Below are positions 1-8,988 of a DNA stretch of 64,000 nt, in pieces. The translations under genes were made by a program, and so were the position numbers. The stretch's first letter is position 1; every line of letters starts with the position of its first letter. The notes under the pieces are model-generated. The model was given only the letters and a program-made list of their open reading frames with translations. It ran no database searches and had not been told where the DNA came from. The stretch is from Latilactobacillus graminis DSM 20719 (lineage in GTDB: Bacteria > Bacillota > Bacilli > Lactobacillales > Lactobacillaceae), in contig NZ_AYZB01000006.1 of the NCBI RefSeq assembly GCF_001436415.1, positions 1-64,000 on the forward strand. The letters are read 5' to 3'.

Positions 1-81
1 AATTATCAAATGAAATTATATTATTTCATCTGACAACCATAAAGGGATTATTACATAAAATATAGTCGGGTGTTTTATTGA

Positions 82-1347
82 TTATTGCATTGCTTGGTAA
101 TCATCATAGAGTGCTTGCATATCCATATCGTTTGGGACGCGTTTTAAATATTGTTTGAGGGCCGCTAACATTTCTGGTACCTGCGCCATTTCATGGAAGA
201 ATAAAATTAAATCATGTAAGAAATCCGAATTATCTTTTAAATCCGGATAAGCTAACAGATAATTTTCGCGCGCTTGATCGACATCATCAACCGCCTTCTG
301 TGATTGCGCTAGTGACCAATATAAATCAGCCGTTGGTTTATGATTTTCAATTGCGTCTTGTAAGAAGGCAATATTTTCAATATGGCGCCCCTGACGGCGA
401 TAAACTTGACTCAAGGCACTAATTTCACCCATATTATCAGGATCAATCTTCAGTGCCTCGTTTAGCATCTGTTCAGCAATCTCGTTATTACCCAATTGAA
501 GCGCCAGATCGCTCCCCTTTTGATAAAGCACCTCATTATAGGTATCATACCCAATTCCGGTCTGAACGGTCGTTAAGGCCGCTTCTAATTGGTTTTGGGC
601 TGCTTGGGCCGTTGCTAAAGGAACATAGAGCGATGTATATTGCGGATCAGTTATTTGCAACTGTGTTAGAATCACAATTGCTTTTTGATAATCCTTAATT
701 TGTAAATATAAAAAGCCCATCTGAAATTGATCATCTTCTGTCAAGAATTCTGGTGCGAGTCCTTCATAAATTTGTAAGGCTTCTTCAAATGCACCACTAC
801 TTGCGTAGCTTGTTGCCAAGCGTTTTTGAATATTAACTTGACCCAACTCAACAATGTCTTGATCAATTAGCGCTTCGTAGTAATTGGCCGCTTTTCCGTA
901 TTCGCCCATTTCGAAATACAATTCAGCAAGTGCAAATTGCATCACGGGTTCATCAGGATATATTCGTAAGGCCGTCAATAATTTTTGTTCACTGACTTCG
1001 GGGAGTCCCATGGTTTGATAAACATCTGCTGCTGTTAGTAGACTTTCAGCATACGCATTAGATTCTGGTGTGATATCTGCCAGTAAATTCAGTGCATCAT
1101 CGTATTGCCCATTACTAACCGCAATATCTGCCAGTGTGGTTCTAATTTGATCTTCTTCTGGAAATTTAGCCAACAACTGACGATAGATGGTTTCGGATTG
1201 TGATAGAAACCCAAGCGCATAAAGTTCTTCAGCTAAGCTATATAATGTGTCCGGTTCATCAGCTACTAGAGCTTGTTGAAAGTAGGTTTCCGCTTGTTCT
1301 AAATTATTATCTTCTAGTGCTGTGAGCATTTGTTCTGAATTCGTCAT
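82..1347 (-). CDS. Tetratricopeptide repeat protein
   Basis: A 421-residue soluble protein built almost entirely of degenerate 34-residue helical repeats; helix pairs with the TPR pattern (A at position 8, A/Y near 20-27) recur about ten times, for example near residues 10-45, 75-110, 140-170 and 300-330. There is no signal peptide or membrane segment, so it is probably a cytoplasmic protein-protein interaction scaffold. It starts with ATG after an AAAGGGTGG ribosome binding site. It lies downstream of hup in the der-hup-TPR order common in lactobacilli. The partner is unknown. Family assignment is confident; function is not. Confidence 0.85.
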   Translation of the reverse strand: MTNSEQMLTALEDNNLEQAETYFQQALVADEPDTLYSLAEELYALGFLSQSETIYRQLLAKFPEEDQIRTTLADIAVSNGQYDDALNLLADITPESNAYAESLLTAADVYQTMGLPEVSEQKLLTALRIYPDEPVMQFALAELYFEMGEYGKAANYYEALIDQDIVELGQVNIQKRLATSYASSGAFEEALQIYEGLAPEFLTEDDQFQMGFLYLQIKDYQKAIVILTQLQITDPQYTSLYVPLATAQAAQNQLEAALTTVQTGIGYDTYNEVLYQKGSDLALQLGNNEIAEQMLNEALKIDPDNMGEISALSQVYRRQGRHIENIAFLQDAIENHKPTADLYWSLAQSQKAVDDVDQARENYLLAYPDLKDNSDFLHDLILFFHEMAQVPEMLAALKQYLKRVPNDMDMQALYDDYQAMQ

Positions 1348-1401
1348 TTAACCACCCTTTTTCGATTGCTTTATTCTAACACATTCAGACGGTTTGCCAA
1401 T

Positions 1402-1429
1402 AAAAAAAGACTGGGAAAATCCCAGTCTA
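1402..1429 (-). terminator. Rho-independent terminator of hup
   Basis: A 9-bp GC-rich stem (AGACTGGGA / TCCCAGTCT) with a short A-rich loop is followed on the minus strand by a run of seven T. It sits 12 bp after the hup stop, so most hup transcripts should end before the TPR gene. Confidence 0.85.
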
Positions 1430-1441
1430 TGGATTGAATTC

Positions 1442-1717
1442 TTATTTTACAGAATCCTTTAATGCTTTACCTGGCTTGAATGCAGGTACCTTGCTTGCAG
1501 GAATTTTAATTTCTGCACCAGTTTGTGGGTTACGACCCTTACGAGCCGCACGTTCACGTACTTCAAAAGTACCAAAGCCGATTAGTTGAACTTTGTCACC
1601 TTGCTTCAAAGTGTCTTGGATTGAACCAAATACTGCATCAACTGCAGCAGTTGCATCCTTCTTAGTTAAACCAGTCTTTGATGCTACGCCTTCGATCAAT
1701 TGTGCTTTGTTTGCCAT
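1442..1717 (-). CDS. hup: DNA-binding protein HU
   Basis: This 91-residue histone-like protein bends and compacts DNA as a dimer. It begins MANKAQLIE and carries the HU/IHF signature with the beta-arm around residues 46-80 ([19 protein letters not shown]) and the [11 protein letters not shown] tail. A longer frame exists, but its GTG lies inside the AGGAGGTG ribosome binding site, so the ATG six bases after it is the start. The gene has its own promoter and a strong terminator, consistent with a highly expressed monocistronic gene. Identification is certain at family level. Confidence 0.97.
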   Translation of the reverse strand: MANKAQLIEGVASKTGLTKKDATAAVDAVFGSIQDTLKQGDKVQLIGFGTFEVRERAARKGRNPQTGAEIKIPASKVPAFKPGKALKDSVK

Positions 1718-1767
1718 GTTTTTCACCTCCTGCTCATCACAGATAATCAGTAATTAATTACCGAAAC

Positions 1768-1789
1768 CATTTTTGAGTGGTCAAAAATG
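1768..1789. repeat. Inverted repeat in the hup 5' leader
   Basis: Perfect 9-bp arms (CATTTTTGA / TCAAAAATG) with a 4-base loop lie about 50 bp upstream of the hup start and downstream of its likely promoter, so they would form a hairpin in the leader mRNA. A role in mRNA stability or autoregulation is only inference. Confidence 0.5.
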
Positions 1790-1823
1790 ACGAAACAATG
1801 ATTTGATCACCATTTCATTTTTT

Positions 1824-1852
1824 AATTTATCACACAAACCTAGTGATAGCAA
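1824..1852 (-). promoter_or_regulatory. Probable hup promoter
   Basis: TTGCTA, a 17-bp spacer and TAAATT (inside TGTGATAAAT) on the minus strand, about 110 bp upstream of the start codon. This would give a leader of roughly 100 nt. Confidence 0.5.
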
Positions 1853-1923
1853 GGTATTTTACTAAAAAAACGGCATTCTAAGCAAATTAGTTAATCATAT
1901 TAGCTGATTTTTTTGAAGAAAAG

Positions 1924-3234
1924 CTATTTTCGCTGCCGCGGAATCAAATGAATTGGTGTACCGGTAAAATCAAAGGTTTTCCGCAATTGATTTTTTAAAA
2001 AGCGTTGATATGAAAAATGAAGTAGGTTAACATCGTTTACAAACACTACAAATGTTGGTGGTTGTACCGCGACTTGTGTCATGTAGTATATCCGTAATCG
2101 TTTCCCGTTAATGGCGGGCGTTGGCGTGACAGTTGTCGCATCAATCAAAACCTCATTTAAAAGTGCTGATTGAATCCGTCTATTTTGGTTTTCACTAACT
2201 TGTTCAATCATTGCTGGCAAGTTTTGCAAACGAACGCCGGTTTTAGCCGACACAAAGACAATTGGTGCATAATCTAAGTATTGGAATTGATCGCGTATAT
2301 GGTTTTCAAATTCCTGCATTGTGTGATTGTCTTTTTTTAGTGTATCCCACTTATTAACCACGATAATAATGCCCCGCCCAGCTTCATGCGCGTAGCCCGC
2401 AACTTTTTTATCCTGTTCACGAATGCCTTCTTCAGCATTCAAAACAACTAACACAACATCAGATCGATCAATTGCCCGTAATGCTCGCATTACAGCATAT
2501 TTTTCTGTATTTTCATAGACCTTGCCACGTTTACGAATCCCAGCTGTATCAATCATCGTAAATTCTTGATTATCTTCAGCCGTAAACTTCGTATCAATTG
2601 CATCCCGTGTCGTCCCTTCAATCTGGGACACAATCACCCGTTCTTCTTTTAGCATCGCGTTAACCAACGATGATTTACCGACATTAGGCCGGCCAATCAA
2701 ACTAAACTTGATACTGTCATCTTCGTCATCTTCGTCTTCCATCGGAAACTTGGCCACTGCGGCATCCAAAAGATCCCCCAGACCCTGACCATGCGCTCCT
2801 GAAACAGCAATTGGCTCACCAAAACCAAGACTATAAAAATCAAAAATATCTTGTCGTTGTTCTGGGTTATCCGCTTTATTCACTCCTAATAAGATCGGTG
2901 TATCGGCGCGATATAAAATCTGTGCCACCCGTTCATCAGCATCAGTAACTCCTTCACGAGCGCTGACTAAAAAGATAATAACGTCTGCTTCATCAATTGC
3001 AATTTCTGCTTGTTGTTTAATCTGTTCCATAAATGGTGCGTCACTAATTTCAATCCCACCGGTATCGATTAGGCTAAATTCATGCCCTAACCATTCACTT
3101 GTGGTATAAATGCGATCACGCGTAACCCCTGGCGTATCTTCAACAATCGAGATCCGCTCACCGGCAATACGATTAAAAATCGTCGATTTACCGACATTAG
3201 GTCGACCAACAATGGCGATAACTGGTTTTGTCAT
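1924..3234 (-). CDS. der: Ribosome biogenesis GTPase Der (EngA)
   Basis: Der is the tandem-G-domain GTPase needed for assembly of the 50S ribosomal subunit. The 436-residue protein has P-loops GRPNVGKST (about residue 10) and GRPNVGKSS (about residue 185), DTGG/DTAG G3 motifs, NKAD and NKWD G4 motifs, an acidic Asp/Glu-rich linker between the two domains (about residues 170-180), and the KH-like C-terminal domain ending in basic residues. The length equals that of the Bacillus protein. An upstream ATG directly abuts the GAAGGGA ribosome binding site, so the second ATG ([10 protein letters not shown]), nine bases away, was chosen. It has its own promoter in the gap to rpsA. Confidence 0.97.
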   Translation of the reverse strand: MTKPVIAIVGRPNVGKSTIFNRIAGERISIVEDTPGVTRDRIYTTSEWLGHEFSLIDTGGIEISDAPFMEQIKQQAEIAIDEADVIIFLVSAREGVTDADERVAQILYRADTPILLGVNKADNPEQRQDIFDFYSLGFGEPIAVSGAHGQGLGDLLDAAVAKFPMEDEDDEDDSIKFSLIGRPNVGKSSLVNAMLKEERVIVSQIEGTTRDAIDTKFTAEDNQEFTMIDTAGIRKRGKVYENTEKYAVMRALRAIDRSDVVLVVLNAEEGIREQDKKVAGYAHEAGRGIIIVVNKWDTLKKDNHTMQEFENHIRDQFQYLDYAPIVFVSAKTGVRLQNLPAMIEQVSENQNRRIQSALLNEVLIDATTVTPTPAINGKRLRIYYMTQVAVQPPTFVVFVNDVNLLHFSYQRFLKNQLRKTFDFTGTPIHLIPRQRK

Positions 3235-3257
3235 TGTATTCATTCCCTTCGTAGTTC

Positions 3258-3286
3258 AGTGTACCCTGTCTGAGTCAAACTGACAA
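3258..3286 (-). promoter_or_regulatory. Probable der promoter
   Basis: TTGTCA, a 17-bp spacer and TACACT on the minus strand, 24 bp upstream of the der start. The -35 and the spacer end lie in an imperfect inverted repeat (CCTTGTC / GACAGGG), which could make the site an operator as well; that is speculative. Confidence 0.6.
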
Positions 3287-3351
3287 GGTCACTCCGACAA
3301 AGTTCGCTAAACTGTCGCTTCCTCTGCGTCGTACTAAGCAATCACTGACAC

Positions 3352-3400
3352 AAAGGTAGGGTCTGGGACAAAACCTAGCTTTGTCCCAGACCCTACCTTT
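3352..3400. terminator. Strong bidirectional-looking hairpin after rpsA
   Basis: Arms at 3352-3372 and 3380-3400 are perfectly complementary over 21 bp around a 7-base loop. The arms end in AAA/TTT, so the U-tract is only three to four residues on either strand. It lies 20 bp past the rpsA stop and probably ends rpsA transcription before the separate der promoter. Confidence 0.75.
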
Positions 3401-3420
3401 TGCATATCACTTATATAAAA

Positions 3421-4632
3421 TTATTTATCTTCCAATGTTTTGCCAAGCATATCACCAATGCTAAAGCCGGTTTCTTCTTCTGGCATCACATAGTCAGAAG
3501 GAGCAATATCATCGTGTTCTGTCTCTTTAGCGCCAGCAGGTTTTTCCTGAAGTGCTTTGATTGATAAGCCTAAACGTTGTTGTTCAGGATCAACTGATAG
3601 GACCTTGACTTGAACCGTTTGACCTTCTTCTAAGACATCGTTAGGGGTGGCGATGTGTTGATGTGCGATTTGTGAAATATGCACTAAGCCTTCAACCCCT
3701 GGGAAGACTTCAACAAAAGCCCCAAACGTCGTTAAACGTTTAACAACCCCTTCTAAAGTACTACCAACTGGTGCTTTATCAGCAATATCATCCCACGGTC
3801 CAGGTTGCGTATCTTTAATGGATAATGAAATCCGGCCCTTTTCTTGATCCATACTCAAGACTTTAACTTGTATTTTTTGACCAACTTCTAAAACATCTGA
3901 TGGTTGATTAATGTGATCATATGAAATTTCAGAAACGTGGACTAAGCCATCTACGCCACCTAAATCAATGAATGCACCGAAATTTGTCAAGCGATCAACT
4001 TCGCCTTCTACAATATCTCCAGGTAATACTTTTTCAAAAATCGCCTGTAACTTAGCTTGCCGATCTTGTTCCAATAAAGCTTTACGCGAGAGAATTAAGC
4101 GGTTTTCGCTTGGTTCAATTTCAATAATTTTTAAAGTTAATTCTTGACCCTTGAAGCTACTTAAATCACGTACGAAACGATCAGCGACCATTGAAGCTGG
4201 AATAAAACCACGAACACCAGCATCGACGACTAAGCCGCCTTTAACCACGTTAATTACTTTAGCTGTGATTGTCTCTTGGTTAGCAAATTTTTCTTCGATT
4301 TCAGTCCAAACTTTACGCGCTTCTAAGCGACGTTTGGATAACAAGTAACTGCCATTTTCTTTGTCATTACCAATTGTTGAGATAACCACTAAATCTAGTT
4401 GATCCCCCACTTTAATAATTTCAGCAATATTTTCAACCGGTTGACTTGATAATTCTTTTTGTGGCACAACCCCTTCAACACCGGTTCCTTCAATGCCGAC
4501 AATGGCTTGTCGATCTTCAATTGCTAAAACTTCACCCTTAACAACGTCTCCAATTTTAACTTCGTGGACACTGTCTAAAGCAGCTGCCATTGCATCACTA
4601 CTCTGGGTGTTATTCACATTAGCTTCACTCAT
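3421..4632 (-). CDS. rpsA: 30S ribosomal protein S1 (S1-domain RNA-binding protein)
   Basis: A 403-residue protein with four S1 OB-fold RNA-binding domains at about residues 25-95, 115-180, 200-270 and 285-360; the last two show the classic FGAF(I/V)...VEGLVH(V/I)S core. It matches the short low-GC Gram-positive S1 type (about 380-410 residues; YpfD in Bacillus) rather than the six-domain enterobacterial one, and has an acidic tail. It binds mRNA and assists translation, though dependence on S1 is weaker in Firmicutes. The ATG start follows AAGGAGG. Cmk lies upstream, an order conserved across many bacteria. Confidence 0.93.
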   Translation of the reverse strand: MSEANVNNTQSSDAMAAALDSVHEVKIGDVVKGEVLAIEDRQAIVGIEGTGVEGVVPQKELSSQPVENIAEIIKVGDQLDLVVISTIGNDKENGSYLLSKRRLEARKVWTEIEEKFANQETITAKVINVVKGGLVVDAGVRGFIPASMVADRFVRDLSSFKGQELTLKIIEIEPSENRLILSRKALLEQDRQAKLQAIFEKVLPGDIVEGEVDRLTNFGAFIDLGGVDGLVHVSEISYDHINQPSDVLEVGQKIQVKVLSMDQEKGRISLSIKDTQPGPWDDIADKAPVGSTLEGVVKRLTTFGAFVEVFPGVEGLVHISQIAHQHIATPNDVLEEGQTVQVKVLSVDPEQQRLGLSIKALQEKPAGAKETEHDDIAPSDYVMPEEETGFSIGDMLGKTLEDK

Positions 4633-4726
4633 AGCTAAAATCCTCCTTAACGACTATCTATACAGTTACCATTTTAGTTGATATCCCTTCGGATTACCAG
4701 TTATTTTACCTAGTTCAAAGCGAAAA

Positions 4727-5386
4727 TTACATATTTTGCTTTACAATGACTAAGATTGCCTCAACGACTTCATTAATTGTTAACTGTGTTGTATCAATTT
4801 CAATCGCATCATCCGCCTTTTTCAGTGGAGAAACGACGCGGGTACTATCTTTTTGATCCCGTAATTCAATTTCCGCTTGTAAGGTTGCGAGCGGTGTCAT
4901 AATCCCTTTGGCCGTATTTTCAGCATATCGCCGTTTAGCTCGTTCTTGTGCGCTAGCCACCATAAAAATCTTGACCTCTGCGGTTGGTAGAACCGTTGTC
5001 CCGATATCACGGCCGTCCATTACGACTTGTCCTTGGGCGGCAATTTTACGTTGCCGAGCAACCATTTCAGTGCGCACTCCTGCCAATGCCGAAACTTGTG
5101 AGACATTATTTGTAATTTCTGGAGTCCGAATCATCAAGGTAATATCTTCGTTATCTAAAAATACTTTTTGCCCCGCTTGATCCGGTTTAAATTGAATATC
5201 AGCTTGTTTTAAAGCTGCTAAAATACCTTGTTCATCACTATAATCCAAGCCTAATTTTTGAGTAAGCACAGTTGCTACGCGATACATCGCACCAGTATCT
5301 ACGTAAATAAAGCCTAATTTAGTCGCCACAATTTTAGCGACCGTACTTTTCCCAGACGATGCTGGGCCATCAATTGCAATTTGCAT
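4727..5386 (-). CDS. cmk: Cytidylate kinase
   Basis: Phosphorylates CMP and dCMP with ATP in pyrimidine nucleotide salvage. The 219-residue protein opens with the P-loop IDGPASSGKST, followed by the YVDTGAMYR nucleotide-binding stretch (about residues 29-37), DGRDIGT (about 145-151) and the RRYAE lid region. Length is normal for the family. The ATG start follows AGGAGGCATAAC. It lies directly upstream of rpsA, as in Bacillus and Escherichia. Confidence 0.96.
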   Translation of the reverse strand: MQIAIDGPASSGKSTVAKIVATKLGFIYVDTGAMYRVATVLTQKLGLDYSDEQGILAALKQADIQFKPDQAGQKVFLDNEDITLMIRTPEITNNVSQVSALAGVRTEMVARQRKIAAQGQVVMDGRDIGTTVLPTAEVKIFMVASAQERAKRRYAENTAKGIMTPLATLQAEIELRDQKDSTRVVSPLKKADDAIEIDTTQLTINEVVEAILVIVKQNM

Positions 5387-5411
5387 GTTATGCCTCCTGA
5401 AAAATTCATTA

Positions 5412-5444
5412 AAAAAGGCTGGGAGTCACCTCCAGGCCTTTTTG
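5412..5444 (-). terminator. Terminator of the LysM gene
   Basis: A hairpin with AAAAAGGC / GCCTTTTT outer arms and a slightly mismatched GC-rich inner stem lies between the LysM gene and cmk, followed on the minus strand by a T-run. Confidence 0.65.
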
Positions 5445-5455
5445 ACTTACGCCAA

Positions 5456-6121
5456 TTATTTAATTCTTAACGCTGTTCCGGGTGCCACTTGGGAACTAGC
5501 TGTCAGTCCAGGATTTAAAGCTAATAACTGATCTAAGGTTAAGCCATTATTGACAGCTGCACGATACAACCCTTCACCGGATTTCAATGTATAAGTCCCA
5601 CCAATAGTTTCATTTGAACTACTACTTTCAGCAGTTACCGCACTACTACTTTGGGCATTTGCGGCCGCTTGTGCCTGACTTTCACTAGCCGCTTTTGCCG
5701 CATCGTCTGCGGCCTTTTGACTACTTGCTGCTAATTGACTTTCACTAGCTGCTTTTTTAGCCTCAGCTTGCTTAGCTTTACTTGCACTGGCTGCCTTAGC
5801 AGCACTTTCACTAGCCGCTTTTGCCTTTTTAGCTTCCTGTTTAGAAGTACGATCACTATCAGAACTATTAACGACAATCTTACTTGACTCGACTGGGCGA
5901 TTAGCCCGGCTGGAATGAATGGTATATGCAATAATCGGAAATGCAATTATTAAAACAAGTAACACACCGAGAATAATGGCAAAATATGTATTTCCTTTTT
6001 CCTTACTCTTGGAAGCAACACGCGATAAATTCCCACGATCATCACGATCATCATCAAACTGGCTTTCCCAGGGTTTGTCTTCCGTCTGATTGTCTAATTT
6101 TTTCTTATCATCTTTGAGCAT
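5456..6121 (-). CDS. Membrane-anchored LysM domain protein (YpbE-like)
   Basis: A 221-residue type II membrane protein. Residues 1-45 are charged and cytoplasmic, about 46-68 form one hydrophobic segment (YFAIILGVLLVLIIAFPIIA), about 80-165 are an Ala/Ser/Lys/Gln low-complexity stalk with repeats of the type AKAASESA, and about 172-221 are a single LysM module (LNPGLTASSQVAPGTALRIK). LysM binds N-acetylglucosamine polymers, so the tail probably contacts peptidoglycan. No catalytic domain is seen. The position between a RecQ-type helicase and cmk matches Bacillus ypbE, which supports orthology. The biological role is unknown. Confidence 0.82.
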   Translation of the reverse strand: MLKDDKKKLDNQTEDKPWESQFDDDRDDRGNLSRVASKSKEKGNTYFAIILGVLLVLIIAFPIIAYTIHSSRANRPVESSKIVVNSSDSDRTSKQEAKKAKAASESAAKAASASKAKQAEAKKAASESQLAASSQKAADDAAKAASESQAQAAANAQSSSAVTAESSSSNETIGGTYTLKSGEGLYRAAVNNGLTLDQLLALNPGLTASSQVAPGTALRIK

Positions 6122-6189
6122 TGACGGCCCTCCCTATTGGTTTTCTTTGATATTGTACCATAGACCCTTTTAAAATACCCAGAAAATCT

Positions 6190-7635
6190 CTAAAACAATT
6201 GCTTTAGAATACCGTTCCAATGGTCTAAACCTGCTGTTTTAGGGGCTTTATCATTCGTTATCTTTTTTAAATTAAGTTTTTCTAAAAAAGCCGTTGAATT
6301 TGGCTCCCCACAACATTGGTCATCATGTTCTATCTGCCGTGGGTCTTCATCAAAATAATTTACAATAAATTGTCGTCGACACCCATGCAAATTTAAAAAA
6401 TCAAGCATTGTTTGTAAGGCAAACTGTTTTTCTTTTTGCCGATTTTTCAATAGTTCACTAACCGCTTGCTCTTCCATACCAATTTGTTGATAACGTCGTA
6501 ATAATTCAAACTCATTGCCTTGACTCCCCTTAAACAAATTAGGATCCTGATAAAATCGCTGAATGAGCCCTACTTCAGGAATACCAAATGAAATTAACGC
6601 TTGCTGAAGATACATATCTTGCGCTGTTGCTAGCAACAATGCATAGGCCGGTTTCCCGTCACGTCCGGCACGCCCCACTTCCTGCAGATAACTTTCAATA
6701 TTTTGTGGTAGATGGTAGTGGATGACATAGCGAATATCAGCCTTGTTAATGCCCATTCCAAATGCATTTGTCGCGCAAATCACGTCTAAGTGGCCCTGCA
6801 TAAACTGCTGCTGAATTGTAAATCGTTCCTTGGTCGATAGCGCTGCGTGATAATAGGCTACTTTCAGCGTCGTTGTTTCCTGTAGTAGGGTTGCAATCTC
6901 GACAGTCTTTTGCCGACTAGAAAAATAAATAATCCCCGGTCCCTGACTTTCCATTACCAATTGCTTTAAGAAGCGATTCTTACTTGCTTCATCAACTTGC
7001 TGGCTAACACCTAAGTAAATATTGGGCCGATCAACCGAGGTAATAACACTATTAGCTGACTGCATATCAAGCTTGGTTAGAATATCATGCCGAACTTGCG
7101 CATTGGCTGTCGCCGTTAATGCTAATGTGGCCCTAGGTTTCAGTTGACGTTTAATGGTAGCCAAGACCAAATAATCCGGACGAAAATCGATGCCCCATTG
7201 TGAAATACAATGTGCTTCGTCAATCACGAGTAAATCAATCTGACACTGTTGTAGCGCTTGAATAACCGTTGGTTGACTAATTGTCTCCGGCGCCATAAAA
7301 ACGAATCGGTATTGTGATAATTGGCCTAATATTAATTGCTTTTGTCGTGGTTCCAGGCTGGAATTAATGGCAACTGCTCTTTTTTCACCTTGATAATTCA
7401 ATTGAGCAACTTGATCTTGCATCAAGGCAATCAACGGTGAAACAATAACAGTTGTGTGGCCTAGTAGATAAACTGGTAATTGATAACACAACGATTTTCC
7501 CGTACCAGTTGGTAAAACCGCTAATGTTGCTTGACCCGCCAGAACAGACCGAATCACTGCCAGTTGTCCTGGTTTAAACGTGTCATAACCAAAACGGTCC
7601 TTTAACGTCTTATAAATCAGTTCGTCCGTGATCAT
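6190..7635 (-). CDS. recS: RecQ-family ATP-dependent DNA helicase (RecS-like)
   Basis: A 481-residue SF2 helicase with the RecQ motif set: Walker A LPTGTGKSLCYQLP (about residues 40-53), DEAH box (about 138-141) followed by the aromatic-rich loop CISQWGIDFRPDY, motif III LALTATA, and VGRAGRDGKPA motif VI (about 323-333). It ends shortly after a Cys-containing zinc-binding region (CRRQFIVNYF... DQCCG) and lacks a clear HRDC domain, matching short RecS-type enzymes. It unwinds DNA 3' to 5' in repair. It overlaps ypbB by four bases (ATGA), implying translational coupling. Confidence 0.92.
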   Translation of the reverse strand: MITDELIYKTLKDRFGYDTFKPGQLAVIRSVLAGQATLAVLPTGTGKSLCYQLPVYLLGHTTVIVSPLIALMQDQVAQLNYQGEKRAVAINSSLEPRQKQLILGQLSQYRFVFMAPETISQPTVIQALQQCQIDLLVIDEAHCISQWGIDFRPDYLVLATIKRQLKPRATLALTATANAQVRHDILTKLDMQSANSVITSVDRPNIYLGVSQQVDEASKNRFLKQLVMESQGPGIIYFSSRQKTVEIATLLQETTTLKVAYYHAALSTKERFTIQQQFMQGHLDVICATNAFGMGINKADIRYVIHYHLPQNIESYLQEVGRAGRDGKPAYALLLATAQDMYLQQALISFGIPEVGLIQRFYQDPNLFKGSQGNEFELLRRYQQIGMEEQAVSELLKNRQKEKQFALQTMLDFLNLHGCRRQFIVNYFDEDPRQIEHDDQCCGEPNSTAFLEKLNLKKITNDKAPKTAGLDHWNGILKQLF

Positions 7636-8663
7636 CCGGTACTTACCTGCCTTTGTATTTGATAGAGTCGATATACAAAAAAGTCAAGTTGTGGTAACGC
7701 AGCTTGTGCCTCGTTAAAACTCAATGTTGGTTTTTCAGCCATCATTACCGCTAACTTTTGTGTAATACCTGGAATTAAAAATTGAGTAAATGGAAACTGA
7801 GGCAAAAGGATTGCCGCTTCTAAGAGATGTTCCTTAATTGTACCGACCTTAACGTGCCGTTGTTGACTGATTTGTTCAATGGTTGCACCATGTTGAATCA
7901 GTTGCCACGTTTGTAAAGTACTCTGACTGAGTTGACTTCCATGATGTTCAACCAGTTCAGTCAATAATGGATAGCCTAATTCAGATGTCAATAAAAGACC
8001 TAATATTTGAGCAAAAGCATCGAGCGTTCGCACCCGAATTGTCAATGGCGAGCTGTCTAAAGCCCAAGCAAGTTGTTGTTGGCTCTTACCCAGAATGTGG
8101 TGCCCAATAAACTGGTTGACGAGCAAATCAGCTTGTTTTGTGTCTAACTGTGCTAACAACTGAGTTAATTCAGTTTGCAATTGTGTGCTAAAATTAGGCA
8201 CACTTTTATGGCGTTTAAACCAGCTCGCTACCCAAACGCGATCTTTCATACTGGTTGCTAACGGATAATATTGCGTATTTTGATGTTGATATTCTGAAAC
8301 AATTTGAATTGCTAATAAAAATCGGGCGGTAAATTGGGCCAGATGTCCCATTTGCGGCCCCATATAATGCGTTGGCCAAAATAACTGCGGTTGCCATTCA
8401 GCTTTTTTTTGCCGACCGGCAGTCGTCAGCCATACGTAACGCGCATCGATTTCGACCAAACCACCTGTTTGCAGTCGTTTTAATTCTACTTGAAATTGTG
8501 TCTGTTCTAGATTAGGATAAATTTGTAGCCACTTTAACAACCCATATGCTAAACCAGCATACAGGTTCGAAGTGGTCCGTTTACCGATTAAAGTATAATA
8601 GATTGCTTGGTAACGTCGTTTTTCAGGCGTCAATAAGCATAATAGATACGCCATTAACATCAT
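7632..8663 (-). CDS. ypbB: Helix-turn-helix protein of the YpbB family
   Basis: About 343 residues, with a C-terminal helix-turn-helix-like region (about 255-300, with ATIEQISQQRHVKVGTIKEH) similar to the HTH_40 domain that in other bacteria is fused to RecQ helicases. It lies directly upstream of the recQ-like gene with a 4-bp overlap, so the pair probably acts together as a split RecQ-HTH unit; this last point is inference. The longest frame begins with TTG; the ATG one codon further in sits eight bases after AAAGGA and was chosen. Function is not experimentally established to my knowledge. Confidence 0.75.
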   Translation of the reverse strand: MMLMAYLLCLLTPEKRRYQAIYYTLIGKRTTSNLYAGLAYGLLKWLQIYPNLEQTQFQVELKRLQTGGLVEIDARYVWLTTAGRQKKAEWQPQLFWPTHYMGPQMGHLAQFTARFLLAIQIVSEYQHQNTQYYPLATSMKDRVWVASWFKRHKSVPNFSTQLQTELTQLLAQLDTKQADLLVNQFIGHHILGKSQQQLAWALDSSPLTIRVRTLDAFAQILGLLLTSELGYPLLTELVEHHGSQLSQSTLQTWQLIQHGATIEQISQQRHVKVGTIKEHLLEAAILLPQFPFTQFLIPGITQKLAVMMAEKPTLSFNEAQAALPQLDFFVYRLYQIQRQVSTG

Positions 8664-8697
8664 CAATTAAGTCCTTTATTAAGAAAGTGTGAATTCA

Positions 8698-8928
8698 ATG
8701 CTCTACAGTAAAGTTATCTCAGAACGTTGCATTGCCTGCGGTCTTTGCCAGCTTAAAGCTCCAGATCTCTTTGATTACGATCAAGAAGGTATTGCTTTTT
8801 TTAAACCTGATCATAATCGAGGTTGTATCCCGATTGAAGATCCAAAAGAAAGAATAGCATTTAAAACTGCCTACACCGCTTGTCCGACTGGTGCAATTGT
8901 CCGTCAATCAGTGCCATTTTTATCGTAG
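8698..8928 (+). CDS. fer: Ferredoxin, single [4Fe-4S] cluster
   Basis: A small acidic electron carrier of about 76 residues. Cluster ligands are visible as CIACGLC near the N-terminus and a distal CPTGAI near residue 60. This is the arrangement of Bacillus Fer, with one cluster rather than two. It is divergent from ypbB across a gap of about 30 bp, again as in the Bacillus fer-ypbB-recS region. Start choice: a GTG at 8689 is possible, but the ATG at 8698 gives better spacing to the weak AAGAAAG site. The redox partner is not evident from the window. Confidence 0.88.
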   Translation: MLYSKVISERCIACGLCQLKAPDLFDYDQEGIAFFKPDHNRGCIPIEDPKERIAFKTAYTACPTGAIVRQSVPFLS

Positions 8929-8944
8929 CATATTTATGCCCTAC

Positions 8945-8980
8945 AAAAAAGGTTGTACCCTAACGGGTGCAACCTTTTTT
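8945..8980. terminator. Bidirectional terminator between fer and ribU
   Basis: AAAAAAGGTTG and CAACCTTTTTT arms with an inner ACCC/GGGT stem give T-runs on both strands, serving the convergent fer and ribU genes. Confidence 0.88.
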
Positions 8981-8988
8981 GATATTGT

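Noticed and set aside
1-81. Terminator after the first TPR gene
   Set aside because: Only a 7-bp all-A/T-rich stem (10-16 with 23-29) lies here, without a convincing T-tract, and the window edge hides the context.
5640-5850. Short direct repeats resembling an array
   Set aside because: They are in-frame codon repeats of the Ala/Ser/Lys stalk of the LysM protein, with no spacers of unique sequence.
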